Shown: in pieces, positions 46,601-57,709 of the stretch
Layout of the letters: each line of letters starts with the position of its first letter
Position numbering within the stretch: the first letter of the stretch is position 1
DNA from: Hofstenia miamia
Lineage: Eukaryota > Xenacoelomorpha > Acoela
Reading direction: 5' to 3'
DNA length: 64,000 nt
Assembly: GCA_004352715.1 (NCBI GenBank)
Contig: SCFE01000004.1
Location: forward strand, 2,521,908 to 2,585,907
The notes under the pieces: model-generated
What the model saw: only the letters and a program-made list of their open reading frames with translations
What the model was told of the DNA's origin: nothing
Database searches by the model: none
Position numbers and translations under genes: made by a program

Positions 46601-48696
46601 GCTTAAGTGAAATTAATTTAACATAGCTGTATCAAAGGCGGTTTAATTAACTTAACATCCTTCTTTTATTAATCTTTTTTCTCATTTTCCTTTACAATCG
46701 GCTAATGTACTTTCCATGTTTCATAACTTTATTTAAATAACACTTATTGTGGCATTTCACAAGATGGGCTACTTCCAAACATTTTCTATATCATCTTTTA
46801 GCATTCCCATAACAATTGACTTCTGCTAGTGTACATGGAATAGAAGCAGTTAGTAAACATCTCCAAGATTTTACCAAAATTTGTATATGAATATCATTTC
46901 AATCTAATGGGAATTCTCAAACATAAACACTTATTCCAATGTTGATAATCCGATGGATTTATCCAATAGAAAAATTGCTGAGTCACAAATCTAAACGAGA
47001 TCGTAAGATTTCCTTAAAACATAAATGAAATAAGAATTAAAATGGAGATGTTGCGTTTTAGGCAAGCAAGCAAGAACCTCCTCAATGAACGTAATTTCTC
47101 TTAAATTCAGAATTTTTTCATTAGAAATATTTTCAAAAAAATATTTACCAAAGAAACCAAAGAAAATTCATACTTAAAAAAATAATGATAAAGTTGTTTT
47201 CCACAATAGATTTGAAACCTTGACCTTAATTTAAAGTATTTCATAAGAAGCTTTAACATATTAAGCCTTCATGCAATAAATATTTCATTTACTGAATCTA
47301 AGCCTCAAGAGACTACGCAATAAAACTTCTATCATTTTGAAGTTATGGAAGAAGAAACATAACTTAATGCAGTTTAGAGTAGTGTTAATTATATTTTTAT
47401 GGCTATATAGGCAAAAAAATTGAGCTTTTATTTATAAATTGTTTAACTCAAAAATAAAATTCTTCCACTAGATGTATAATTTTCCTATTGCATTGGAATG
47501 GCTCATGGTGAACGCGATTTCAATCAATCCAAGAATAAACACAGTGATTAGCAAGTTTGAAAATCTATTAGTGTCACCAACCTAAGCCTTAAAGTTCTTG
47601 CAATTTCTTGCTAATTCTAATGCATTAAAGGATATTTTAAGTGGAAAACATTTAGTGTGTTACCGTAATGTATACATTTGGAACATTATATTTTGCTGAA
47701 CATTTAACTACATATTGAATTGTTTGATGTTCTTTAGTCTACCATGCAATGAAAATTACTCATTGTTGTTAGAAATAACATGAACCAACTCATTTGAAAT
47801 TTTAGGACCTAAATAAAAATATTCTTTCAAATTTTAGTGACACTTTCATCATTGATAGTATTTGTGCAGATTACCAATAGGCAGAGTAGGCAGTTGATTA
47901 GGGCGAAACTTTTACCAATAAAAAAATATAAATTACATAAATAATTTGATTTAGAGAAAGCACGGTGGAAATTGACATACATATTTATTTTTTAATAAAC
48001 ATTTCATTGTATAGAAATTATTTTTGGCATAAAAATAGAACAGTGCAAATAATTTTGAGAGTAATTGAACATATGAATCTTAGATTATCGTCAAAAAAAT
48101 TTGGGGGCAGCACATTTCTTACTCTGACTAGGACAGCATCAAGGCTTATTCCGGCCCTGTATTTGTGTTCTACTTACTGCTATCCATTGAGATTGAAGAG
48201 GCAGCGCTACGCGAAGTAAATTTTTCCTTTCTTCACTTATTTGTTTGCCAATGTATATAAACTAGGATTCAGATACATGTATTATCTTTTAATAAGAAAT
48301 TATTTAGGCATACATTTCAACATTTTTAAGAAGTTTTACTTAACAATCTTATCAATATAATTTATTATTATTTAAATTTGAACAAGCCATGAAAGTGGGA
48401 GTTTTCTCAAAGAAGGACAATCAATTAGTAGAGGGAAAGCTATATACTTTCTAAAGGGCAATTAAAAAATTGCAAGTAAGGTTTTCCATAATTTTTTGTA
48501 CTACTTGTTTAACACTAGTCTATGAGTGTTCGCGAACTTTCGAGCTCAATATAGCTTAGCATTGTTTTTGTAAAATAAACATATAAATGATTTTTCGTAA
48601 AAAACGGTTTTTTATTTTTATAATTTGCCCCTTAATACGCTTAAAATACATAAAATGCTGGAATATGTAGACATTTAAGGAAGACCCTGTGAGTAT
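43622..48696. other. Long gene-free stretch
   Basis: A TA run lies at 44081-44101. ORFs of 70-84 codons at 46293-46505 (minus) and 47965-48219 (plus) show no motif I can name. No RNA gene seen. Confidence 0.4.
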
Positions 48697-48704
48697 ATTC
48701 AGTC

Positions 48705-49390
48705 CAGGGATCGTTAGATTTTAATCGCGAATAATTGTATGAAAAAAAGTGTTGGCGATAGATTAATCGTAATCGCTGCTGCCAGGAGATTAATAATCGC
48801 GATTAATCGTCGATTAATCGACTTCTGATTAAAAATATTTAAAATAAAATATATCAATTGAAAGATATTGAAAATAGAAAATATCAACTATTATTGTTAG
48901 TTGAGATTATTTCCTGAAGTCAATTTACTCCACATGTGCTTGTTAGGGTAAAGACATATTTGGATCTCTAAGTCGAGGGGTAATAAACGATTTTGGAAAT
49001 CAGATAGAGCATAATCAGCTTTGCTGAACAGTCTCTCAATCTGATTAGAAGTTGGCGTGATAAAATCGAGATGCCTTATATATAAAATTAGGCGACATCC
49101 GACGCTTCCTAAGTATGTTAGATGCCTAACCATCACGCTCTTCTTCTATGTCCGGTGTTAAGGTTTTCTTTTGTAAAACATATGACACAAGAATAGTGGC
49201 CATAGATAAGATATCAAACCGAAAATGACAATACGTAACTGAATGCATAAGCATCAACTTAATTAGGATAATCTAGATTAATCGAGCACGCTGTTTACGA
49301 TTAATCTAATCTACTTGAACAACACGATAGATTAATCCATCCGATTAATCTCGATTAATCGTGTTGACGATTAATCATGTTGGATCCCTG
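48705..49390 (-). mobile_element. hAT transposon, internally deleted, with 8-bp target duplication
   Basis: A 686-bp element begins CAGGGATC and ends GGATCCCTG, so the outer eight bases form a perfect inverted repeat. It is flanked by the identical octamer ATTCAGTC at 48697-48704 and 49391-49398. Eight-base duplications plus CAGGG-type ends define hAT insertions. Near both ends the motif GATTAATCG occurs repeatedly in both orientations, as expected of subterminal transposase-binding sites. The interior retains the tail of a hAT transposase on the minus strand. It is best seen as a non-autonomous deletion derivative; the perfect target duplication suggests that it is not very old. Confidence 0.88.
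48897..49136 (-). pseudogene. hAT transposase C-terminal dimerisation domain remnant
   Basis: A 79-codon frame on the minus strand reads FITPTSNQIERLFSKADYAL and continues with LSDFQNRLLPLDLEIQICL and NKHMW. The pattern (P-S-ERLFS-AG..L-d-RNRL-p..LE.q..L..N..LW) is the conserved dimerisation region at the end of hAT transposases. The RNase H-like catalytic domain and the zinc finger are absent, so no active enzyme can be made. Its orientation shows that the parental element was transcribed right to left. Confidence 0.8.
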
Positions 49391-49398
49391 ATTCAGTC

Positions 49399-49951
49399 AT
49401 GTATATTATTGTCGGAGGGGGCAGACCATTTTGTCAGGTTTTTAAAAACCATGTACTCTACATCGTTAGCAAACATTGTATTTAACACTAACATGCCCCT
49501 GAAATAAACATAATCATTGTTGCTTTTTCAAATTATTTTAGACTTGTTTTCCCTCCTTGCTTAAAACACTCCTATAAATCTACATTATCGTGTTATTTTT
49601 ACTCATGCAATTTTTAAAGAATGCGTTGTTTTACTACCTTTTTGTGGTGTACACATACTTCTATAAATGGATATTATGCCACTATGTTCCTTAAAACTCA
49701 TGAAAAATTTAAATAAAAAGTGCATTAAAACAAAAGCAAAACATTTGATAAGTATACTTGATCATGCAATTTAGTGTAAAAGTAGAGATTTTCTATTCGA
49801 GTTCACTAAAAATAGGCCTTAATCAAGATCAATTTATTAAAAAAGACGATCGTGAGATCTAAAAAGTCCCTACACTTTCTGTTCAGAAAAGTAACCAAAA
49901 GAAAACAGTTTACCCGACAATTTGAATACTTAAGCCTACTATTCGAATACC

Positions 49952-49953
<2 letters not shown>
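49399..49953. other. Gene-free stretch
   Basis: Nothing recognised. Confidence 0.4.
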
Positions 49954-49983
<30 letters not shown>

Positions 49984-50424
49984 NNNNNNNNNNNNNNNNN
50001 NNNNNNNNNNNNNNNNNNNNNNNNNNNNNNNNNNNNNNNNNNNNNNNNNNNNNNNNNNNNNNNNNNNNNNNNNNNNNNNNNNNNNNNNNNNNNNNNNNNN
50101 NNNNNNNNNNNNNNNNNNNNNNNNNNNNNNNNNNNNNNNNNNNNNNNNNNNNNNNNNNNNNNNNNNNNNNNNNNNNNNNNNNNNNNNNNNNNNNNNNNNN
50201 NNNNNNNNNNNNNNNNNNNNNNNNNNNNNNNNNNNNNNNNNNNNNNNNNNNNNNNNNNNNNNNNNNNNNNNNNNNNNNNNNNNNNNNNNNNNNNNNNNNN
50301 NNNNNNNNNNNNNNNNNNNNNNNNNNNNNNNNNNNNNNNNNNNNNNNNNNNATGCTAACGACCTTTATCCTTCTACCATTGTGTCAACTGGCTTTGGTTC
50401 AGAATATTAAAACATTCGAATACA

Positions 50425-50460
<36 letters not shown>
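49954..50460. repeat. TA microsatellites flanking a 368-N gap
   Basis: A TA run at 49954-49983 leads into Ns (49984-50351). A second TA run lies at 50430-50460. Confidence 0.95.
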
Positions 50461-50462
<2 letters not shown>

Positions 50463-50589
50463 TATACAGATACAATGCAGATACAATAAAGAACATTTTG
50501 CACGTCCAACTGCATTGTGTTTTGTATACTCACATAAATATTAATCAATATTAATCAATAGTTTTTTAATTAAGTGTATGAATTAAAGG

Positions 50590-50970
50590 TGTTTGTGACC
50601 AGTTATATTTGGTCCCGGACCCAAAAGTTGATTTTGGTCCCGGTAGTCACTAACGTCTTTAATTTTGCTATCACGTCTAAATTTTTTAATTGATAACGAA
50701 AATATTAAATATAACTAAATGTAGCCAACTAATATATGTCGCTGAAGCTTAACACATCAAAGTACCTGGTGAAATTAATATTAAAGCATATGAATTTTTA
50801 ATAATTGAAATGCTTAATGTATAATATACTAGGATGAGAATTCTTGATATTATACATATATAGGCATCTGGTCCTGATGTATTAATTTTGGTCCTGATAT
50901 CTGGCCTCAATCCCTGTGGGAACAGATACGGGACCTGAACCAGGTACCGGTCGTGCACATTTCCCTCGGT
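50590..50970. repeat. Degenerate MITE-like block with GGTCCCGG motifs
   Basis: GGTCCCGG, GGTCCTGATATCTGG and their complement GGGACCTGAACC recur several times. The left border GTGACCAGTTATATTTGGTC roughly matches the reverse complement of the right border, CACGACCGGTACCTGG. It is GC-richer than its surroundings. No target duplication was found, so the limits are approximate. Confidence 0.35.
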
Positions 50971-51367
50971 TACTTCATTTTAAGATAAGGATGATAACGA
51001 ATTTTCAATTGGTGAAGATTGAAGGATATTCAAACTTCACAGAAATTTCTAAATTGAAAGTTTTGCAAATCATAGAGAATAAAGATTCATGATTGCCTTC
51101 ACATTTTCCCGAAATGTTGGTCAGAAAAAAGTAGTAGGATTCATTTTTTAAACAGGTTTTCAATGAAGAATATTGATTTTTCCTTCGGCTACAACTAAAT
51201 ATCTTTATTTAAATTCTGGATTAATATTTAGATATAATTGAAGAACTTTTGAAAGAAATAGAGATTTACTCCTCAATGCTCATCCAGTGATTTAGAGTGC
51301 CGAAGGCTTCACTTGGATTTGTGTTTTATTATTTACTTGTACCTAGCTCTAGCCTAATTGCCATGCT

Positions 51368-51577
51368 TTGTATATCATATGGGAAGATAAACGATTGGTA
51401 ATTGGTGCGATGCGCCTCTGGCTACTCCCGCTGTTCCATAATTATGTAAACTTTAATCAGTGCTGCAAATTACTTCGCGTACGTGATTCAGGCGAAGGGC
51501 GGCTGCGCAGTCGGGACATTGACACTTTGATGAGTTGTTTCAATGAATACAAATGCTTCCTTGCGGCGCCGCTTTGA
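51368..51577 (+). other. GC-richer patch with a 69-codon ORF, no identity
   Basis: The open frame contains RSRDIDTLMSC and ends CFLAAPL. It stands out mainly because CG dinucleotides are frequent (about 51,400-51,570). I recognise no domain. It could be an exon, a regulatory island or part of an old transposon. Confidence 0.2.
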
Positions 51578-51719
51578 ACCTATTCTCCAAAGACATTGTG
51601 AATTTGGGCGGATAATTAAATAACCACTCATATCTGAGGGCGTGACAGTTACTCCAAACTACGTCGCCACTTTGTATTCAGCTCTTAATTTATTTACATA
51701 ATGCCACGTTCGCTTGCAG

Positions 51720-51737
51720 AACTGTCACGTGACAGTT
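51720..51737. promoter_or_regulatory. 18-bp perfect palindrome centred on CACGTG
   Basis: AACTGTCACGTGACAGTT is a perfect palindrome with an E-box core (bHLH-zip site, for example MITF/TFE or MYC/MAX class). It lies about 140 bp downstream of the GC-richer patch. No adjacent gene is recognised, so function is unproven. Confidence 0.3.
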
Positions 51738-52031
51738 TTAAATAAATTAAATTTCTACCCTCATTTTTTGATTTCAAATTTATGTATAAATTAATAGCTA
51801 TCATACGAATTAATAGAAGACGATCAACGATAATAATATATTACATAACGTATATTTAAACACTATTCCTGAAGATGTTTTATTAGGTATTCTACTTTTG
51901 ACAGCGGGTGATGAGAGAGCATCAAGATCTACTGTACTTGCAGTCTGGTGATTTGGATTTCCAGAAACAAAAATTAGGTAATCAGATTACTTTGCGTACT
52001 GGTAGTGAACTAATGTATCTAATTGTGGCTG

Positions 52032-52165
52032 CAGTGTTGGAAATGTGCCTTTTGATTTTTCGGCATTACCACGGCCCGAGCACGACTCGGCACGAAATTT
52101 TAAAAAGATTCCGGCACCGCAGGAAAATCTATATATTCTTCTTGAATGTAAACGGCATCTTATAT

Positions 52166-52170
<5 letters not shown>
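52032..52170 (+). mobile_element. Possible hAT-like terminus (139-bp block shared with 43.4 kb)
   Basis: The block opens with CAGTGTTGGAAATGTGCC, a hAT-style end, and contains a GC-rich palindromic part (CGGCCCGAGCACGACTCGG). It then runs into an AC/TA microsatellite and a gap. The opposite terminus is not visible after the gap, so a complete element cannot be shown. Confidence 0.4.
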
Positions 52171-52173
<3 letters not shown>

Positions 52174-52204
<31 letters not shown>

Positions 52205-52404
52205 NNNNNNNNNNNNNNNNNNNNNNNNNNNNNNNNNNNNNNNNNNNNNNNNNNNNNNNNNNNNNNNNNNNNNNNNNNNNNNNNNNNNNNNNNNNNNNNN
52301 NNNNNNNNNNNNNNNNNNNNNNNNNNNNNNNNNNNNNNNNNNNNNNNNNNNNNNNNNNNNNNNNNNNNNNNNNNNNNNNNNNNNNNNNNNNNNNNNNNNN
52401 NNNN
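52174..52404. other. TA microsatellite running into a 200-N gap
   Basis: TA run 52174-52204, Ns 52205-52404. The ORFs that cross it are artefacts. Confidence 0.95.
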
Positions 52405-55400
52405 TATATAATTACTTCGAAAGATAAGTAATGTACTGATTGATATCGATACATGGTTTGTTATTCTTTGTCTAAGTTAAGATTTGCATTTGCGATCATT
52501 GTGGATTTTGAAAATGAAAAACTCATGAAAGCATAAGCAGTTTTTTATTCGGATTTCACAATGTGTTAAAATTATTTCATCATTCTAACACTAGGTCCTT
52601 GCCTTATATTCATCTTGTACTTTAAACTGAAACATCCAAAGCATTTTTGTTATTTTGAGAAAATTCAATTACTAAGAAACTTTTCAATCTGTTTGCTCAG
52701 CTAACAAGTTGAAGGCGTAGTCGAAATCGATTAGAGAGTTTGGGTAAGTGGAAATCGAACCCATGTAGCTTTCAAGGCCGTCAATGGGGAGACATCCAAA
52801 ACAACAACTTGCAACCGTTACGCTTTCGAATTCATGATTTTTTAATGAAAAGTGACAGGATTTAAACACTGGGAGAAGTTTTGGACAGGTTATGAATAAA
52901 TGATTACGTCATTTTGTGTTCACCCACATTTTGTGTAATCAATAGAGTACCAACTTAAAGGAAATTCTACAGAATATTAGATAAAAATTTTCAAACTTTC
53001 ATTTTATTAGAAGGCACAGGTATCCAGCAACTAACTGATTATTCGAATGAAGTTTACAAATGCTTTTAGCTCGCTTAAAAAGTAAATCATATCAACTGCC
53101 GATTTAAACCTCTAAAAATGTAATTACACAATTAGGTTAATATTAAGAAATTTAGAAGTCTAGCTTTTTAATTGATAAGCAGTCTATCATATACTTTGAT
53201 CAGAGATGCTCACTCTAGGCTTATTCCGTCACTTTGGAGGTATATTGTTTTTTTTAATTCTTTGAAACAAGCTATTTTGGGTTATATTATATCTTTATTT
53301 TATAGTATACTGTTTTTGTGTTTGCCCTTTACTGTAATAGATAGATCAAATTAATCAAAATTGGTCATATTTGGGTGGGACACATTGGTGGTGGGTCACT
53401 AACACCTTGAATTTTGATGCTGATCATTAGAGAATAAAAATGCTATTTTAAGGCGAACTTGATTTAATGTATTTTTGTCTCTAGAGCTTAGGTTTATAAA
53501 TTCCTAGATTTCCAATTAGAGATACTTTGGAAATAGAAATTATATTTATACAAAGATTTAAAAATTGTTCTATTAAAGATGGCTATTATGATTAGGGTGC
53601 TGCAGTACGTTGGTGTCTCATGGGACTGCAACTTAGTGTGATTGGGACTGAGACATGGCATGAAGAAACTTGGACCACGGATTTCAGAATAGTATAATCA
53701 TTTTGTCAATATTGGAAAAAAATAAAAGACATCATTTGAGATAACATAGGATATGCGACCAAAAATGGTGTGGATTAAATTGGATTGAGGCTAATGACAT
53801 TCTGACCCGGCAGAACCCTTGTTAGAGTTCCACTAAATTTTTTTACTGTGAATAAAATGACATAATATTGGCACATGTAGACATTTGGAGAGATGAATTT
53901 TGAAACTAAGGGTTTCCTATTTTACATAAAGATATAACTTTCATCAAAATCCGACTGCATTGTAAGACAATAAAATCTCATAATTTTCAAAAGACTTGCC
54001 ATTTGGTTGCTATTAACAGAGAAATAGTATATCTGTAAAACATTAGTTTATCAATTGCTACAAATATAGCATAGTTTTCAATAATTCACACACATTATAT
54101 GCATTAGGTAGTATTTTATGAAATTAAAAATGAGTTTATGTTTAGCTTAAAAGTAATTGCTTTACTACTCGTAGCAAAATAAACAGGAAATGTTGATACG
54201 AGGAAGTTTTCTAAAATAGCAGCATGAAGCGTTGTCATAATAATTAGATACATGCAATAATGTATTATAGATTCAGAAAAGGAATTAGTATATGAATATG
54301 AAATTAAATAAAAATTTCTATAATGATACAAAAAATTGGCAAAAATTAAAGAAATTATCACAAATTTTTATTTTTACGAATGTCTAAGAATATCGAAAGA
54401 AAAAACATATTGAATTGACATTTGTCTAATATAAAAATGATGTAAGCATATTTCTATCAGTCGAAACAACTCTTGCAACTAATATCTTAAAATCACAGTA
54501 ACAAAGTTTATATGCGAAAAAACTCAAGAACTTGAATTAATTGATTAATTTATAAACAGATACTTTTGAAATTTTCAATTTGATTTTAATCATGTTGAAG
54601 ACACGGTTTCTTTATCGCAGCATTTGCAAGAAACAGACAAAGTCAAATTAGGGAGAGTTCAAAAAATGAATACATGAAATGTGATATTTGAAAAAAAATT
54701 ATTTACTTTAATCGTTTAAAGTTACATATTTAATAGCTCTCTTATACGAATTAAGAAGTTTTCATTTTATATACAATTATTAAAATAGGATACAGTTTGA
54801 TAAAATTTTACAATTACTTTATAAAAACTATTGATATCCCTAATCTGTGATTATATTGACTTAGGATTAATTAATCTCTTCTGGTGTATTATGTAGAAAC
54901 ATATTTTTGAAATTCTCCAACGTAAAAAGTTATATTAAATCGTAATGAATACGATATCATGTGAGGGTTGAAGTAGATTCCTACAGGCAAGAGCACTCCA
55001 CACTTATATCACCTTCTCACTTGTACGACTGAATGAGTGGTGTGAAAGTAAACAAGCTTCTAGTAATTTTTGAGTTTATTTTGTCACGTGATTGTTTAGG
55101 TAGCTGTCACTTGGAAAGCCTCTCCTCCAGATGTTAACACTTCTTGTCAAAATAGAACACACAAGTATTGCAATCGATATTTAAGATTCAATTCCCTTAT
55201 TTGCTCTGCCTTTGACTTTTCTTTCAACTTTTCTTTGCAAAGTTTCCTCATTCTTTATCAAAAATAGATTACTTTCATCATTAAAAAAGATATGCATCAA
55301 TGCCTAAGCTCATATATAATTTTCACCAATTTCATTAATTGTAGTATAATACATGTAGAAATTCATAAATTAAATATATAATTTTGTTATTTTGAATATG

Positions 55401-56949
55401 TCCTAACTAGATAATTTCTTTTATTTATTCTTCATTGCGAAAACGTAGCCTACTATCATCACAATGTGCACAATGAGCTAATAAAAAATTTTCAATTTCA
55501 CGCAAAAAAATTCTTTAAGTTGTCCAAATAACTACTGTTAAGAATTCCATGTGTTACTGACCTCTAAAAAATTTTAGCATTACATTTCCTTCGGAGATAG
55601 AAATAGAAAGCAAACGTTTGTAGTAGAAATATGCAGTAATGTATATACAAAATTGAATAGTCTTAAAAAACGATATACCTCAGTTTTCACATAGTTTTGT
55701 ATTTGGAAGTCTGGAAAGTTTTTTGTTATGAACTACTTCATTTTATTTAAAAGTAAATCGCCAGACCACATCGATGGTAAACATTGAAAAAACCTTTAAA
55801 GCTGATCATTAAGACACTAAATTATACTACAAAGCAGTTATGAATAAGTTAATGAAAGTGATCGAGTAATCATTTTTATAACTCTCCCACAAATGCATAA
55901 TGTATTATGGCAATGTGAAATCAACACATAATAATGTGATTTCAGAGGAAACAGTTGTATAAAAATACAACATAATACATAAAGATTTTTAATAATATTG
56001 TTCATTGCTTGTAAAATTCAATGGACTAACATATCTTTACAATGTCAAAAAAATCCTGTAGAAGTGATAACGATTTTCTTGGAACCCGGGCATTTAAGTG
56101 GATGATGGCCAAAAATAATAATTTCACCTACACTAAAGCCTATTACTTAATTGCAAAAACATGTTTCTGCACACTCGATTGTTCATTAAATCTTAATAAC
56201 TTAATGCTTCATGATGTGTAATTTGAACATAGGAGTGAGTTTGTTTTATGGATACGAATGCTGTTTGACAATCATTAAATTGATTTTTCGGGTGTGATTT
56301 GTGATCTTCTGCCGGTAGTTGTTCATTTACATTTTCGCGTCATTAGTCTAATGGGTAAGATTTTATGGTAGTGATTTTGTAAAATATGAGCACGCGTTCG
56401 TTTGATGTGATAATTATTGACTAACCTCCCACAACGACAAAATTTTGTTTCATCATTTTGTTTAGCCAATTGGGTTGGATCTCACATCTCGTCCAAATGC
56501 TTATATTGATTTAATGATTATTTCTAAAGATTTTAACATGAGAATTTTCTAACATTTTTAAATTCCATTCTACACAGAAGTGTATGTAAATTGAAATGCT
56601 GCAAACAGTATGCATGCTTTATATGACAAGATTACGTCCCGATCGACTAGCATTAACTTTATACTATATGTTAGACAACTAAAATAAAATAATAGTTCCA
56701 TAACTTAGAGTAAAGAAATAGAAGATTTTTTGAACTTACTTTGTATATTTGCTTTTAATCATTTAGTTAAATCAAAGAAAATTATCTATTTTATTATTTT
56801 GTCTCATTTAGAGCGTTGCATAAAAATTCCAATTGCATCCATAAGATACGGGAATTGGAGTGCCAATTATTCAGTCAACCCACCCCTTTAAAATCATTGG
56901 GAAAATTTCGAAAAATGGTGCTATTTTGGTTGCATAATTGTATGCACTA
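52405..56949. other. Long gene-free stretch
   Basis: At about 53,596-53,828 the ends AGGGTGCTGCAGTACG and, reverse complemented, AAGGGTTCTGCCGGGTC hint at another short hAT-like MITE of about 230 bp, but no target duplication is seen. Otherwise nothing recognised. Confidence 0.35.
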
Positions 56950-56957
56950 GATACAAT

Positions 56958-57701
56958 CAGAGTTGAAAACGAGACGGAATTTTCACCCCGGTTCTGTATG
57001 GTGCTCGTCTACTCTTTTCCCGGGATCGTCCCGTTTCTTTCGGTGCTTATCACGGGATCGTCTCAGGCCCGTATCTCACCAATCTCGTTCCGTATTTTGA
57101 AAATAATCAATTTCATTAAAAAAATTAATATGAAATGTTTTAACACTGCGAATTACTACTCTTTCTAGTACATAAGATTAGAATAAGTATGTATGATAAT
57201 CCAATCAGAAATCAGGAATCATTTTGTTATTCTTATGTTGTCATATACTTAGTGTTTTGAAAAACCAAATAACAGCATTTGAATTTAACACGATCCTACA
57301 CAACATACGTAGAGATTGAATTATTTTTCAAATTATCCCAAAATATACCTGGAAAAGGTTTGTATCATTACGGGGACATTTAGTAAATTCAGTAAATCTG
57401 TAGAATGTTTTTCGAGAGATACAATTTAAATTATTTGAATTATCTAAATAACCAATATTTTGATAAAGATATTATCGACGATGAGATATTGAAGAAGCCT
57501 GTACATGTATTGATTAAGTTTCTTCTTTTAAACAATTATGCTTATAGTTTAAAGGAGATAGAAGACGTACAAAGTATCATCCGAAAGCATTTGAGAAATG
57601 AATCAACCAATTTTAATATGATCTCATCAATTTTAAAAATTTCATCTCGAGCCCATTTTGGCTAAAAATTTCATTCCGAGCCCGTCCCGTTTCCAACTTT
57701 G
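56958..57701. mobile_element. Non-autonomous hAT-type element with 8-bp target duplication
   Basis: A 744-bp element starts CAGAGTTGAAAACGAGACGG and ends, reverse complemented, CAAAGTTGGAAACGGGACGG (16 of 20 identical). The octamer GATACAAT is present on both sides (56950-56957 and 57702-57709). The first 120 bp hold repeated CGGGATCGTC/GTCCCG motifs and the right end CGAGCCC/CCCGTCCCG, typical subterminal repeats. An 86-codon ORF at 57405-57665 inside shows no transposase motif. The ends differ from the 48.7-kb element, so this is a different family. Confidence 0.82.
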
Positions 57702-57709
57702 GATACAAT

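Noticed and set aside
47965-48219. ORF with ASRLIPALY, and a similar HSRLIPSLW in the ORF at 53172-53354
   Set aside because: The shared stretch is too short and the rest of the two frames differ; no family could be named.
51368-51577. 69-codon ORF in a GC-richer patch as a gene
   Set aside because: No motif, no splice context and no homologue recognised; listed only as a patch.
53596-53828. A 230-bp hAT-like MITE
   Set aside because: The ends are only partly complementary and no target duplication is present.
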